This document shows, piece by piece, positions 1 through 5,471 of a stretch of DNA of 5,471 nt. Below the pieces are notes generated by a model that was not told the DNA's origin, made no database searches, and saw nothing but the letters and a program-made list of their open reading frames with translations. The stretch comes from JBEBBU01 sp041158225 (GTDB taxonomy: Bacteria; Pseudomonadota; Gammaproteobacteria; Methylococcales; Methylococcaceae). The translations under genes were made by a program, and so were the position numbers. Every line of letters starts with the position of its first letter. The stretch's first letter is position 1. The stretch spans positions 1-5,471 of the forward strand of contig JBEBBU010000114.1 in NCBI GenBank assembly GCA_041158225.1, read 5' to 3'.

Positions 1-20
1 GTTTTGGGTAAGTCGTTCAT
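1..20 (-). CDS. Possible 5' end of a further minus-strand gene, cut by the window edge
   Basis: An ATG at 20-18 on the minus strand opens a frame reading MNDLPK before the window ends. The only support is a plausible Shine-Dalgarno, AGG at 29-31, placed 8 nt upstream of the ATG, and its position 63 bp beyond the stop of the methyltransferase gene on the same strand. Six residues are too few to recognise a product. nrdB would be the expected partner of the nrdA upstream, but nothing visible identifies it as nrdB. It could equally be a chance ATG. Confidence 0.3.
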
Positions 21-83
21 AGGTTTAACCTGCGTGCTAGTTGGACTGGAATAAAAAAGTCATGGATCAATCAATAGGCCGGG

Positions 84-1001
84 TTATTGCGGTTTGCGTG
101 CAGTAAAGACACAGTAGCGCACCATCCCTTCGTTAAAAAGCTTCCACTGCGCAATGGCCACCTTGTAGTTGGCGGTCTGTGCTTTCTTGCGCAATCCAAG
201 CGCCTGCATGATGGTCTGCATCGGGCGGGTGATCACGGCAGTCATATACATACGTCGCGAGGAGGGTAGCGTCTCCCGTGTAGCTTCGGTGATCTGCACA
301 TCCTGAAAGCCGCATTCCACCATGCCCTGTTCAAATTCTTCCGCACTGGACAGATTGGGTACTGCCCAGCCGTTGAGACAGTCCATAACCGCCTGCCATT
401 CCTCATCATTGAACTCGCGGCGGGTTACATAGCCATCACAGGCAACCAGTGTGCCGCCCGGCTTGAGCAGGCGGTAAGCCTCACGGAAAAAGTCGCGCTT
501 ATCGATGGCATAACAGCTGCTTTCTACCGCCCAGACCACGTCGAAACTGGCATCCGGGAAACGGGTATGGCAGAAATCCTGAGCTTCAAACTGCACGCGG
601 TCAGCAACCCCATGCCGTTTGGCGTTGCGCTGCGCATGGCCTACCTGCTCCTGGCTGACGGTGATGCCTGTGACCCGGTTGCCATTATGTTTGGCCAGCC
701 AGATACTGCTGCCACCAATACCGCAGCCCGCATCCAGAACAACGGCATCAGGTGCAATCTTTGCCACATCGCGCAGCAGCCTGTTCTTGTTGAGCAGAGC
801 CTGACTGTGACTGCGGGTATCTGCGTCCCAGTAGCCGTAGTGCAGTGCAAGATTTTCATTGTCAAACCACGCGGTACGGTAGTCCCAGTAACAGTCGTCA
901 TAGTGCTGCGCGGTATCGTGACGTATATGCTCCTGAGAGAAACTCCGGTCCTTGTCCAGGCCATCGTTACGATAATCCCGGTAGGGCTCAAGATAATGCA
1001 T
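84..1001 (-). CDS. SAM-dependent class I methyltransferase, substrate unknown
   Basis: A 305-residue cytosolic methyltransferase with the Rossmann fold of the UbiE / sterol and tocopherol methyltransferase type. Motif I is VVLDAGCGIGGSS (residues 87-99). It is followed by the VTGITVSQEQV strand and helix (110-120), the acidic motif FDVVWAVESSCYAID (153-167) and LLKPGGTLVACDGY (178-191). The N-terminal 60 residues (aromatic-rich, with HYGYWD at 54-59) and the C-terminal region after 200, including GWAVPNLSSAEEF (211-223), PSSRRMY (246-252) and the final YCVFTARKP, resemble the substrate-binding parts of the tocopherol / small-lipid methyltransferases. That resemblance is a family-level impression and does not fix the substrate. 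The start is supported by GAGG at 1009-1012, 7 nt before the ATG. The gene begins 20 bp after the nrdA stop on the same strand with no visible terminator between, so co-transcription is likely. A functional link with nucleotide reduction is not evident. Confidence 0.9.
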   Translation of the reverse strand: MHYLEPYRDYRNDGLDKDRSFSQEHIRHDTAQHYDDCYWDYRTAWFDNENLALHYGYWDADTRSHSQALLNKNRLLRDVAKIAPDAVVLDAGCGIGGSSIWLAKHNGNRVTGITVSQEQVGHAQRNAKRHGVADRVQFEAQDFCHTRFPDASFDVVWAVESSCYAIDKRDFFREAYRLLKPGGTLVACDGYVTRREFNDEEWQAVMDCLNGWAVPNLSSAEEFEQGMVECGFQDVQITEATRETLPSSRRMYMTAVITRPMQTIMQALGLRKKAQTANYKVAIAQWKLFNEGMVRYCVFTARKPQ

Positions 1002-1021
1002 GATCGATCCTCAAAAAATGA

Positions 1022-3907
1022 TTATTGACAGGCTTCGCAGGTCGGGTCATCAATGGAACACAGCTTGGCTGTCGTGAGCTGGGGTTCTGCATCCATCTGC
1101 CCCACAGCGTTCAGCTTGCCATCAAAGGCTGTACTTTTTTCCACATGGGTCGCACCCAGTGAGCGCAGATAATAGGTGGTCTTGAGTCCACGAATCCAGG
1201 CCAGCTTGTAAAGTGTATCCAGTTTCTTGCCAGAAGGTTCAGCCATGTAGAGATTCAGCGACTGTGCCTGATCCAGCCACTTCTGCCGGCGTGCTGCCGC
1301 TTCCACCAGCCAGCGTGGATCAATCTCAAATGCCGTGGCGTAGGCCTGCTTGACTTCAGCTGGAACCCTTTCTATTTTCTGCAGACTGCCATCATAGTAC
1401 TTGAGATCATTGATCATGACGGCATCCCATAGATCCAGCTGTTTGAGATCGCGCACCAGATAAGGATTGACTACTGTGAACTCACCGGAAAGGTTGGATT
1501 TCACATTGAGATTCATATAGGTTGGCTCAATGGACTGGGCTACCCCGCAGATATTGGAAATGGTCGCCGTAGGGGCAATGGCCATGGTATTGCTGTTACG
1601 CATGCCATAACGTGCGATCAGTTCACGCAGCCCCGACCAGTCCAGACTGACCGAGCGATCCATCTGCAGGTAGTCACCACGGGCTGACTGCAGCAGCTCG
1701 ATGGAGTCAATCGGCAGTATGCCACGACTCCAGAGTGATCCTTCATAACTTGGATAACATCCGCGCTCGCTGGCAAGCATACAGGATGCCTTGATGGCAT
1801 GGTAGCTGATGATTTCCATGCTCTGGTCAGCAAACTGGACTGCGGCTTCGGAAGCGTAGGCTATACGTTTTTGATACAGGGCATCCTGAAAGCCCATGAT
1901 GCCGAGACCAACAGGTCTGTGGCGCAGATTGGAGCGCCTGGCCTGGGGAACGCTGTAGTAGTTGATATCAATGACATTGTCCAGCATACGCATGGCTGTG
2001 CTGACCGTACGCTCGATTCTGGCTTCATCCAGCATACCATCAGCGGTCAGATGATGGGCCAGATTGACGGAACCAAGATTGCATACCGCAATTTCCTGAT
2101 CATTGGTATGCAGGGTAATTTCGGTACACAGGTTGGATGAGTGTACAACCCCGACATGCTGGTTGGTATAGCGCAGATTGCATGGATCCTTGAACGCGAT
2201 CCAGGGATGGCCGGTTTCGAAAAGCATGGACAGCATCTTGCGCCACAGCTGGCTGGCTGGCATGCGCTTGAACAGTTTCATGTCGCCACGATCAACCTGT
2301 GCCTCGTATGCGAGGTAGCGCTCCTCAAATGCCTGACCAGTGAGATCATGCAGATCAGGCGTATCATTGGGAGAAAACAGTGTCCACAGGCCATCTTCGG
2401 CAACCCGCTTCATGAACAGGTCAGGGATCCAGTTGGCTGTATTCATGTCATGGGTACGACGGCGGTCATCGCCTGTGTTCTTGCGCAGATCGAGAAATTC
2501 CTCGATATCGATATGCCACGTTTCCAGATAGGCACAGACAGCACCTTTGCGCTTGCCACCCTGATTCACCGCAACGGCAGTGTCATTGGCTACCTTGAGG
2601 AAAGGAACAACCCCCTGTGATTTGCCGTTGGTACCCTTGATATGAGCCCCCATGCCACGCACCCGGGTCCAGTCATTGCCAAGACCACCGGCAAACTTGG
2701 AAAGGAGCGCGTTGTCCTTGATGGCGCCGTAAATACCGTCAAGATCATCAGGCACGGTGGTCAGATAGCAGGATGACAGTTGCGGACGCAGTGTGCCGGC
2801 ATTGAACAGGGTAGGGGTGGATGACATGAAATCAAAACTGGAGAGCAGTTCATAAAAGGCAATAGCCTTTTCTTCCCGATCCACTTCTGCAATTGCCAAC
2901 CCCATGGCAACGCGCATGAAAAAAGCCTGGGGCAATTCAAAACGCACACCGTGACTATGAATGAAATAGCGGTCGTACAGCGTCTGCAGGCCAAGATAGG
3001 TAAACTGGAGATCACGTTCCGGACGCAGGGCGCTGCCGAGTCTTGCCAGATCGTAGCGGGTGAGTTCGGTACTCAGCAGTTCCAGATCGGCACCACGACG
3101 GATATAGGCGCTGAAGTAGTCGCTGTAAGCATGCGCCATGTCTTCCTGGGTGTGTACAGATGTGTCCTGTCCCAGAAAATGCAGGGCCTCGCGCCGGAGT
3201 GTATTCAGCAGGAGGCGTGCGGATACCTGAGAGTAATTGGGTTCGAATTCGATACCGGCACGGGCGGCCAGTACCAGCGCCTCGTAAAGTTCACGTTCGG
3301 GCACGCCGTCAAACAGGTTGCGCCGGGTCTGCTCAAGCACCCATTCTGGATCAACTTCCGCCAGTTCGCGACAGGCTTCCTGCGCGACACGACGCAGCAT
3401 GGACATGTCCAGAGGCTGGAGACTGCCATCTCCCATGGTGATATGCAGACCTGTATCTTCAGCGGCTGCACCTGCTTCTTCCACGGCCTGTTTTTCGGAG
3501 CGGAGCCTGGCGCGTTCGGCGCGATAGATGACATAGCTTCTGGCTACCTTGTGGTGACCTGCACGCATGAGGCCCAGTTCAACCTGATCCTGGATGTCTT
3601 CAATGTGGATGGTGCCACCACTGGGCAGGCGCCGGAACAGCGCCCTTACGACCTGATCTGCCAGTTCCTCAACCACTTCGTGCACGCGCCTGCTGGCTGC
3701 AGCATTGCCACCCTCAACCGCCAGAAAAGCCTTGGTGATGGCTACGCTGATTTTGCTGGCATCAAAATGTGTGACCTTGCCATTTCTGCGGATGACACGG
3801 ACTTCACCAGGTTGCATGCTCTTGAGTTCAGCATCACTGACGATGCCTTCCGGAGAGGCTATGGGAATATGAACCGGTGTTGATAGCGCTGGCGAATCTG
3901 GGGACAT
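1022..3907 (-). CDS. nrdA: Class I ribonucleoside-diphosphate reductase, alpha (large) subunit NrdA
   Basis: Reduces ribonucleoside diphosphates to deoxyribonucleotides, in complex with the radical-bearing NrdB subunit. The 961-residue length matches the long Pseudomonas-type NrdA rather than the roughly 760-residue E. coli form. An ATP-cone (overall activity site) covers about residues 36-135, starting VRVIRRNGKVTHFDASKI. A second, weaker cone-like region lies at about 154-235. In the catalytic barrel, C380 (LSSCYL) and C609 (AVCNLGS) are the expected redox pair. NLCTE (592-596) gives N592, the thiyl-radical C594 and E596. IAPTATIS is at 777-784. Y912-Y913 (KTTYYLRS) form the radical-transfer tyrosine pair. 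C957 and C960 in the terminal CEACQ are the likely thioredoxin/glutaredoxin shuttle, with C950 nearby. All key residues are present, so the protein should be active. The start fits the family, since the first cone begins about 35 residues in. Its Shine-Dalgarno (AAGCGAG, 3914-3920) is weak. nrdB does not follow directly. Confidence 0.98.
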   Translation of the reverse strand: MSPDSPALSTPVHIPIASPEGIVSDAELKSMQPGEVRVIRRNGKVTHFDASKISVAITKAFLAVEGGNAAASRRVHEVVEELADQVVRALFRRLPSGGTIHIEDIQDQVELGLMRAGHHKVARSYVIYRAERARLRSEKQAVEEAGAAAEDTGLHITMGDGSLQPLDMSMLRRVAQEACRELAEVDPEWVLEQTRRNLFDGVPERELYEALVLAARAGIEFEPNYSQVSARLLLNTLRREALHFLGQDTSVHTQEDMAHAYSDYFSAYIRRGADLELLSTELTRYDLARLGSALRPERDLQFTYLGLQTLYDRYFIHSHGVRFELPQAFFMRVAMGLAIAEVDREEKAIAFYELLSSFDFMSSTPTLFNAGTLRPQLSSCYLTTVPDDLDGIYGAIKDNALLSKFAGGLGNDWTRVRGMGAHIKGTNGKSQGVVPFLKVANDTAVAVNQGGKRKGAVCAYLETWHIDIEEFLDLRKNTGDDRRRTHDMNTANWIPDLFMKRVAEDGLWTLFSPNDTPDLHDLTGQAFEERYLAYEAQVDRGDMKLFKRMPASQLWRKMLSMLFETGHPWIAFKDPCNLRYTNQHVGVVHSSNLCTEITLHTNDQEIAVCNLGSVNLAHHLTADGMLDEARIERTVSTAMRMLDNVIDINYYSVPQARRSNLRHRPVGLGIMGFQDALYQKRIAYASEAAVQFADQSMEIISYHAIKASCMLASERGCYPSYEGSLWSRGILPIDSIELLQSARGDYLQMDRSVSLDWSGLRELIARYGMRNSNTMAIAPTATISNICGVAQSIEPTYMNLNVKSNLSGEFTVVNPYLVRDLKQLDLWDAVMINDLKYYDGSLQKIERVPAEVKQAYATAFEIDPRWLVEAAARRQKWLDQAQSLNLYMAEPSGKKLDTLYKLAWIRGLKTTYYLRSLGATHVEKSTAFDGKLNAVGQMDAEPQLTTAKLCSIDDPTCEACQ

Positions 3908-3941
3908 GATGTGCTCGCTTGGATAGTATTAATGGCCTTAA

Positions 3942-3957
3942 CCACTATAAAATGTGG
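3942..3957. promoter_or_regulatory. NrdR box, proximal, overlapping the nrdA -10
   Basis: The 16-mer CCACTATAAAATGTGG sits at the centre of a perfect 6-bp inverted repeat (AACCAC / GTGGTT, 3940-3959). Against the known NrdR consensus acaCwAtATaTwGtgt it agrees at 12 of 16 positions by hand alignment, including the central C and G of both arms. It covers the -10 hexamer of the nrdA promoter, so bound NrdR (the zinc-ribbon / ATP-cone repressor of reductase genes) would block RNA polymerase. NrdR itself is not encoded in this window. Confidence 0.8.
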
Positions 3958-3972
3958 TTCAATAAAATGCAA
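3944..3972 (-). promoter_or_regulatory. nrdA promoter, sigma70 type
   Basis: On the minus strand, TTGCAT (3972-3967) and TATAGT (3949-3944) are separated by exactly 17 bp. The -10 matches TATAAT at five of six positions. The -35 is weaker, matching only the TTG. The predicted transcript starts near 3937, giving a leader of about 30 nt before the nrdA ATG. The two NrdR boxes cover the -10 and abut the -35, which strengthens the assignment. Confidence 0.7.
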
Positions 3973-3988
3973 GCACATCATGTTGTGT
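3973..3988. promoter_or_regulatory. NrdR box, distal, abutting the nrdA -35
   Basis: The 16-mer GCACATCATGTTGTGT has symmetric arms CACA / TGTG (3974-3977 and 3984-3987) and agrees with the NrdR consensus at 12 of 16 positions by hand alignment. It begins exactly 31 bp after the start of the proximal box, leaving 15 bp between them. That is three helical turns, the spacing known for paired NrdR boxes. It lies directly upstream of the -35. On its own it would be a moderate match, and the spacing makes it convincing. Confidence 0.75.
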
Positions 3989-4008
3989 GGAAGAGTCTGT
4001 GCGCAAGC

Positions 4009-4017
4009 TGTGGACAA
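4009..4017 (-). promoter_or_regulatory. DnaA box, one mismatch
   Basis: On the minus strand this reads TTGTCCACA, one base away from the DnaA consensus TTATCCACA, in the direction of nrdA transcription. It is part of a 13-bp direct repeat (AAGCTGTGGACAA on the plus strand, 4005-4017) shared with the next box. It lies about 37 bp upstream of the nrdA -35. DnaA boxes upstream of the nrdAB promoter are known in E. coli, where DnaA ties reductase expression to replication. Confidence 0.65.
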
Positions 4018-4029
4018 CTTTCAAAAAGC

Positions 4030-4038
4030 TGTGGATAA
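4030..4038 (-). promoter_or_regulatory. DnaA box, perfect consensus
   Basis: TTATCCACA on the minus strand is an exact match to the strong DnaA box. It is the second copy of the 13-bp direct repeat (AAGCTGTGGATAA, 4026-4038) and starts 21 bp from the first box, two helical turns, so two DnaA molecules would bind the same face. It probably serves nrdA, although it also lies about 50 bp upstream of the possible promoter of the plus-strand gene. Confidence 0.75.
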
Positions 4039-4087
4039 ATCATGCAAGCCTGTGAAGTCAATGCAAAAAGTAGCTACAGAAAAATGA

Positions 4088-4096
4088 TGCTATCCT
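4088..4096 (+). promoter_or_regulatory. Possible extended -10 promoter for the AI-2E family gene
   Basis: TGC followed by TATCCT (4091-4096) looks like an extended -10 element, matching TATAAT at four of six positions. I see no good -35 at the usual distance. Transcription from here would begin near 4103, leaving a leader of about 30 nt before the ATG at 4134. It is a weak call resting mainly on position. Confidence 0.3.
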
Positions 4097-4133
4097 GTTC
4101 CTGAACGAGCAATAAATACCGGAGAATCTGATC

Positions 4134-5228
4134 ATGCAAGTTATCCGACACTGGATTAACCAGAGTCTTGCACGTATGCTGCCCACGCCGCAGGCGCTGT
4201 CATTTCTGGTTATTCTTCTGCTGGGCGGTTTCATCATTATCCGTCTGTCCGACATGCTGTTGCCAGTCATGATCGCAGTGGTCATTGCCTACCTGCTGGA
4301 GGGGCTGGTCAGGTTTGGAGAGCGTGAAAAACTGCCACGAAATCTGTCGGTTATGCTGGTTTTTCTGCTGTTTATGGCCTCGCTGCTGTTTGTATTGGTG
4401 GCACTGCTTCCTGTGCTATACAAGCAGAGTATGCAGCTGGTCAGCCAGATGCCGGTCTGGATTGCCGAGGTGCAGACGCTACTGAATACCCTGCCTGAGC
4501 GGTATCCCGAGTATGTGACGCAGGAGCACCTGCAGGAAGTCATCTACAGTCTGCGCCGTGAACTGCTGAACCTTGGGCATGCCATGCTGAGTATGTCTTT
4601 TTCATCCATTCTCGGTATCCTGACTGTCGGTATTTACCTGATTCTTGTGCCATTGCTGGTTTTTCTGCTTATGATCGACAAAATCAGGATTCTGGGCTGG
4701 TGTGCCCAGTATCTGCCTGAGGAAAGGGATCTCTGGCTCAAGGTCTGGCGGGAAGTCGATGCCCAGCTTGGCAACTATATACGCGGCAAGGTGTTCGAGA
4801 TTGTGGCGCTGTTTGTCGTCAGCCATCTGGTTTTTTCCCTTTTCGGTCTGAATTACGCCCTGCTGCTTGCTGTCATTATGGGTATTTCCGTCATCATTCC
4901 CTACGTGGGCGCGACACTGGTCACCCTTCCTGTTTTCATGGTCGGTTTCTTCCAGTGGGGACTGAGCGAGCAGTTCGCCTGGCTTGCACTGGCCTATGCT
5001 GTTGTTCAGGCACTGGATGGCATGCTGCTGGTTCCTCTGCTTTTTTCGGAGGTGGTCAATCTTCATCCAGTCGCCATCATGCTGGCCATCCTGTTTTTTG
5101 GTGACCTTTGGGGGTTCTGGGGAGTCTTTTTTGCCATACCGCTGGCCACACTGATCAAGGCCATACTCAGTGCCTGGCCGCACATCAATGACGCCAGTGC
5201 AAGGCGCCCTTCATCTGGCGTTTTCTGA
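4134..5228 (+). CDS. AI-2E / PerM family multi-pass inner-membrane protein
   Basis: A 364-residue protein of the AI-2E transporter family (PF01594, formerly UPF0118; PerM, YdiK and TqsA type), a usual length for it. Hydrophobic segments lie at about 21-37, 41-57, 70-96, 158-181, 218-238, 240-270 (probably two), 281-303 and 311-344. A soluble, charged stretch at about 97-150 separates the N-terminal trio from the rest, as is typical. Family signatures include VPLLVFLLMIDK (172-183), YIRGKVFEIVALF (215-227), GISVIIPYVGATLVTLP (250-266) and the conserved end HPVAIMLAILFFGDLWGFWG (311-330). Some relatives export autoinducer-2 and others act in Na+/H+ exchange or have no known substrate, so the transported molecule cannot be told from sequence. 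The start is supported by GGAG at 4121-4124, 9 nt before the ATG. The gene is divergent from nrdA and 73 bp upstream of nadA on the same strand. Confidence 0.93.
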   Translation: MQVIRHWINQSLARMLPTPQALSFLVILLLGGFIIIRLSDMLLPVMIAVVIAYLLEGLVRFGEREKLPRNLSVMLVFLLFMASLLFVLVALLPVLYKQSMQLVSQMPVWIAEVQTLLNTLPERYPEYVTQEHLQEVIYSLRRELLNLGHAMLSMSFSSILGILTVGIYLILVPLLVFLLMIDKIRILGWCAQYLPEERDLWLKVWREVDAQLGNYIRGKVFEIVALFVVSHLVFSLFGLNYALLLAVIMGISVIIPYVGATLVTLPVFMVGFFQWGLSEQFAWLALAYAVVQALDGMLLVPLLFSEVVNLHPVAIMLAILFFGDLWGFWGVFFAIPLATLIKAILSAWPHINDASARRPSSGVF

Positions 5229-5251
5229 AACCTGGGGCATCCGCTACAGTG

Positions 5252-5260
5252 TGATAGAAT
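5252..5260 (+). promoter_or_regulatory. Extended -10 promoter for nadA
   Basis: TGA followed by TAGAAT (5255-5260) forms a good extended -10, with the hexamer matching TATAAT at five of six positions. No clear -35 is seen 16-18 bp upstream, which extended -10 promoters can tolerate. The predicted start near 5267 gives a leader of about 35 nt. I see no hairpin terminator between the upstream stop at 5228 and this element, so read-through from the membrane-protein gene is also possible. Confidence 0.5.
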
Positions 5261-5301
5261 CCCGAGGCTGATTTTTGAACGGAATAAGGTCTGAAAAGTC
5301 T

Positions 5302-5471
5302 ATGAATGCCGGCCAACTGCCTTTACAGAATTACATCGTGCTTGACGATGCTGAATGTGAAACCCGTATTACGGCCGCAAGAAAAGCACTTGGGCGTCGC
5401 TGTGTCATTCTTGGCCATCATTACCAGCGTGATGAAGTATTCAGGCACGCTGATATTACCGGTGATTCGCT
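5302..5471 (+). CDS. nadA: Quinolinate synthase NadA, N-terminal fragment cut by the window edge
   Basis: NadA condenses iminoaspartate with dihydroxyacetone phosphate to quinolinate in de novo NAD synthesis, using a [4Fe-4S] cluster and the iminoaspartate made by NadB. Only the first 56 codons are visible. They start MNAGQLPLQ and contain ALGRRCVILGHHYQRDEV (residues 29-46) and DITGDS (51-56), the substrate-binding N-terminal signature of the family. The GHHYQRDEV form marks the longer NadA type rather than the E. coli one. The cluster cysteines lie beyond the edge; C19 and C34 seen here are probably not ligands. The ATG at 5302 follows AAGGT (5286-5290) at a rather long 11-nt spacing, and an in-frame stop at 5269-5271 excludes a much longer N-terminus. 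A complete gene is expected to continue to the right. Confidence 0.92.
   Translation, partial: MNAGQLPLQNYIVLDDAECETRITAARKALGRRCVILGHHYQRDEVFRHADITGDS

Noticed and set aside
567..1028. Plus-strand open frame of 153 codons opposite the methyltransferase
   Set aside because: It is antisense to a gene with intact SAM-binding motifs, and its own translation shows no recognisable features.
2951..3883. Long plus-strand open frame of 310 codons opposite nrdA
   Set aside because: It lies wholly antisense to a clearly conserved nrdA, has no recognisable domain and reads as a low-quality shadow translation. The nrdA frame explains the sequence.
4005..4080. Possible replication origin because of the DnaA boxes
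   Set aside because: There are only two boxes, no adjoining long AT-rich unwinding region, and no dnaA, dnaN or other origin-linked gene nearby. A regulatory role at nrdA fits better.
4039..4140. 10-bp direct repeat ATCATGCAAG at 4039-4048 and 4131-4140, the second copy containing the AI-2E gene start
   Set aside because: The upstream ATG is not in frame with the gene (92 bp offset) and the repeat is short. It is probably chance.
4602..5183. Minus-strand open frame of 193 codons opposite the AI-2E family gene
   Set aside because: It is a very polar, Q/N/K/D-rich translation, the usual complement of a hydrophobic membrane-protein gene, with no domain and no conserved motif.
5229..5301. Terminator between the AI-2E family gene and nadA
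   Set aside because: No stem followed by a T-run is present. The short T-run at 5272-5276 lacks a hairpin before it.

Overview
The window holds four chromosomal genes around one divergent control region and looks like ordinary core genome of a gammaproteobacterium. Three things support this: the NrdA is of the long type with two N-terminal ATP-cone regions that I associate with Pseudomonas and its relatives, it ends in the C-terminal signature CSIDDPTCEACQ, and the NadA start carries the GHHYQRDEV motif. Base composition is even, by eye slightly above 50% G+C. I see no mobile element, CRISPR array, tRNA or rRNA. The genus cannot be fixed from the sequence alone.

Left half, minus strand: nrdA (1022-3907) encodes the 961-residue large subunit of class I ribonucleotide reductase. 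It is followed after 20 bp by a gene for a SAM-dependent methyltransferase (84-1001), which has its own ribosome binding site and is probably co-transcribed. The small-subunit gene nrdB, usually the next gene, is not in this position. A possible start of a further minus-strand gene lies at the extreme left edge (1-20), where only six codons are visible.

Centre: the 226-bp gap 3908-4133 between divergent nrdA and the membrane-protein gene is densely regulated. It contains a good sigma70-type nrdA promoter (TTGCAT, 17 bp, TATAGT on the minus strand). Two palindromic 16-mers matching the NrdR box overlap the -10 and abut the -35, exactly 31 bp apart. Farther upstream are two DnaA boxes 21 bp apart, one of them perfect. 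This suggests nrdA is controlled both by dNTP/ATP status through NrdR and by the replication cycle through DnaA.

Right half, plus strand: a 364-residue AI-2E/PerM-family multi-pass membrane protein (4134-5228), then the 5' end of nadA, quinolinate synthase, which runs off the right edge (5302-5471+). nadA has an apparent extended -10 promoter of its own in the 73-bp gap.

I found no undescribed biological system. The points most worth a second look are the control region and the methyltransferase directly behind nrdA.
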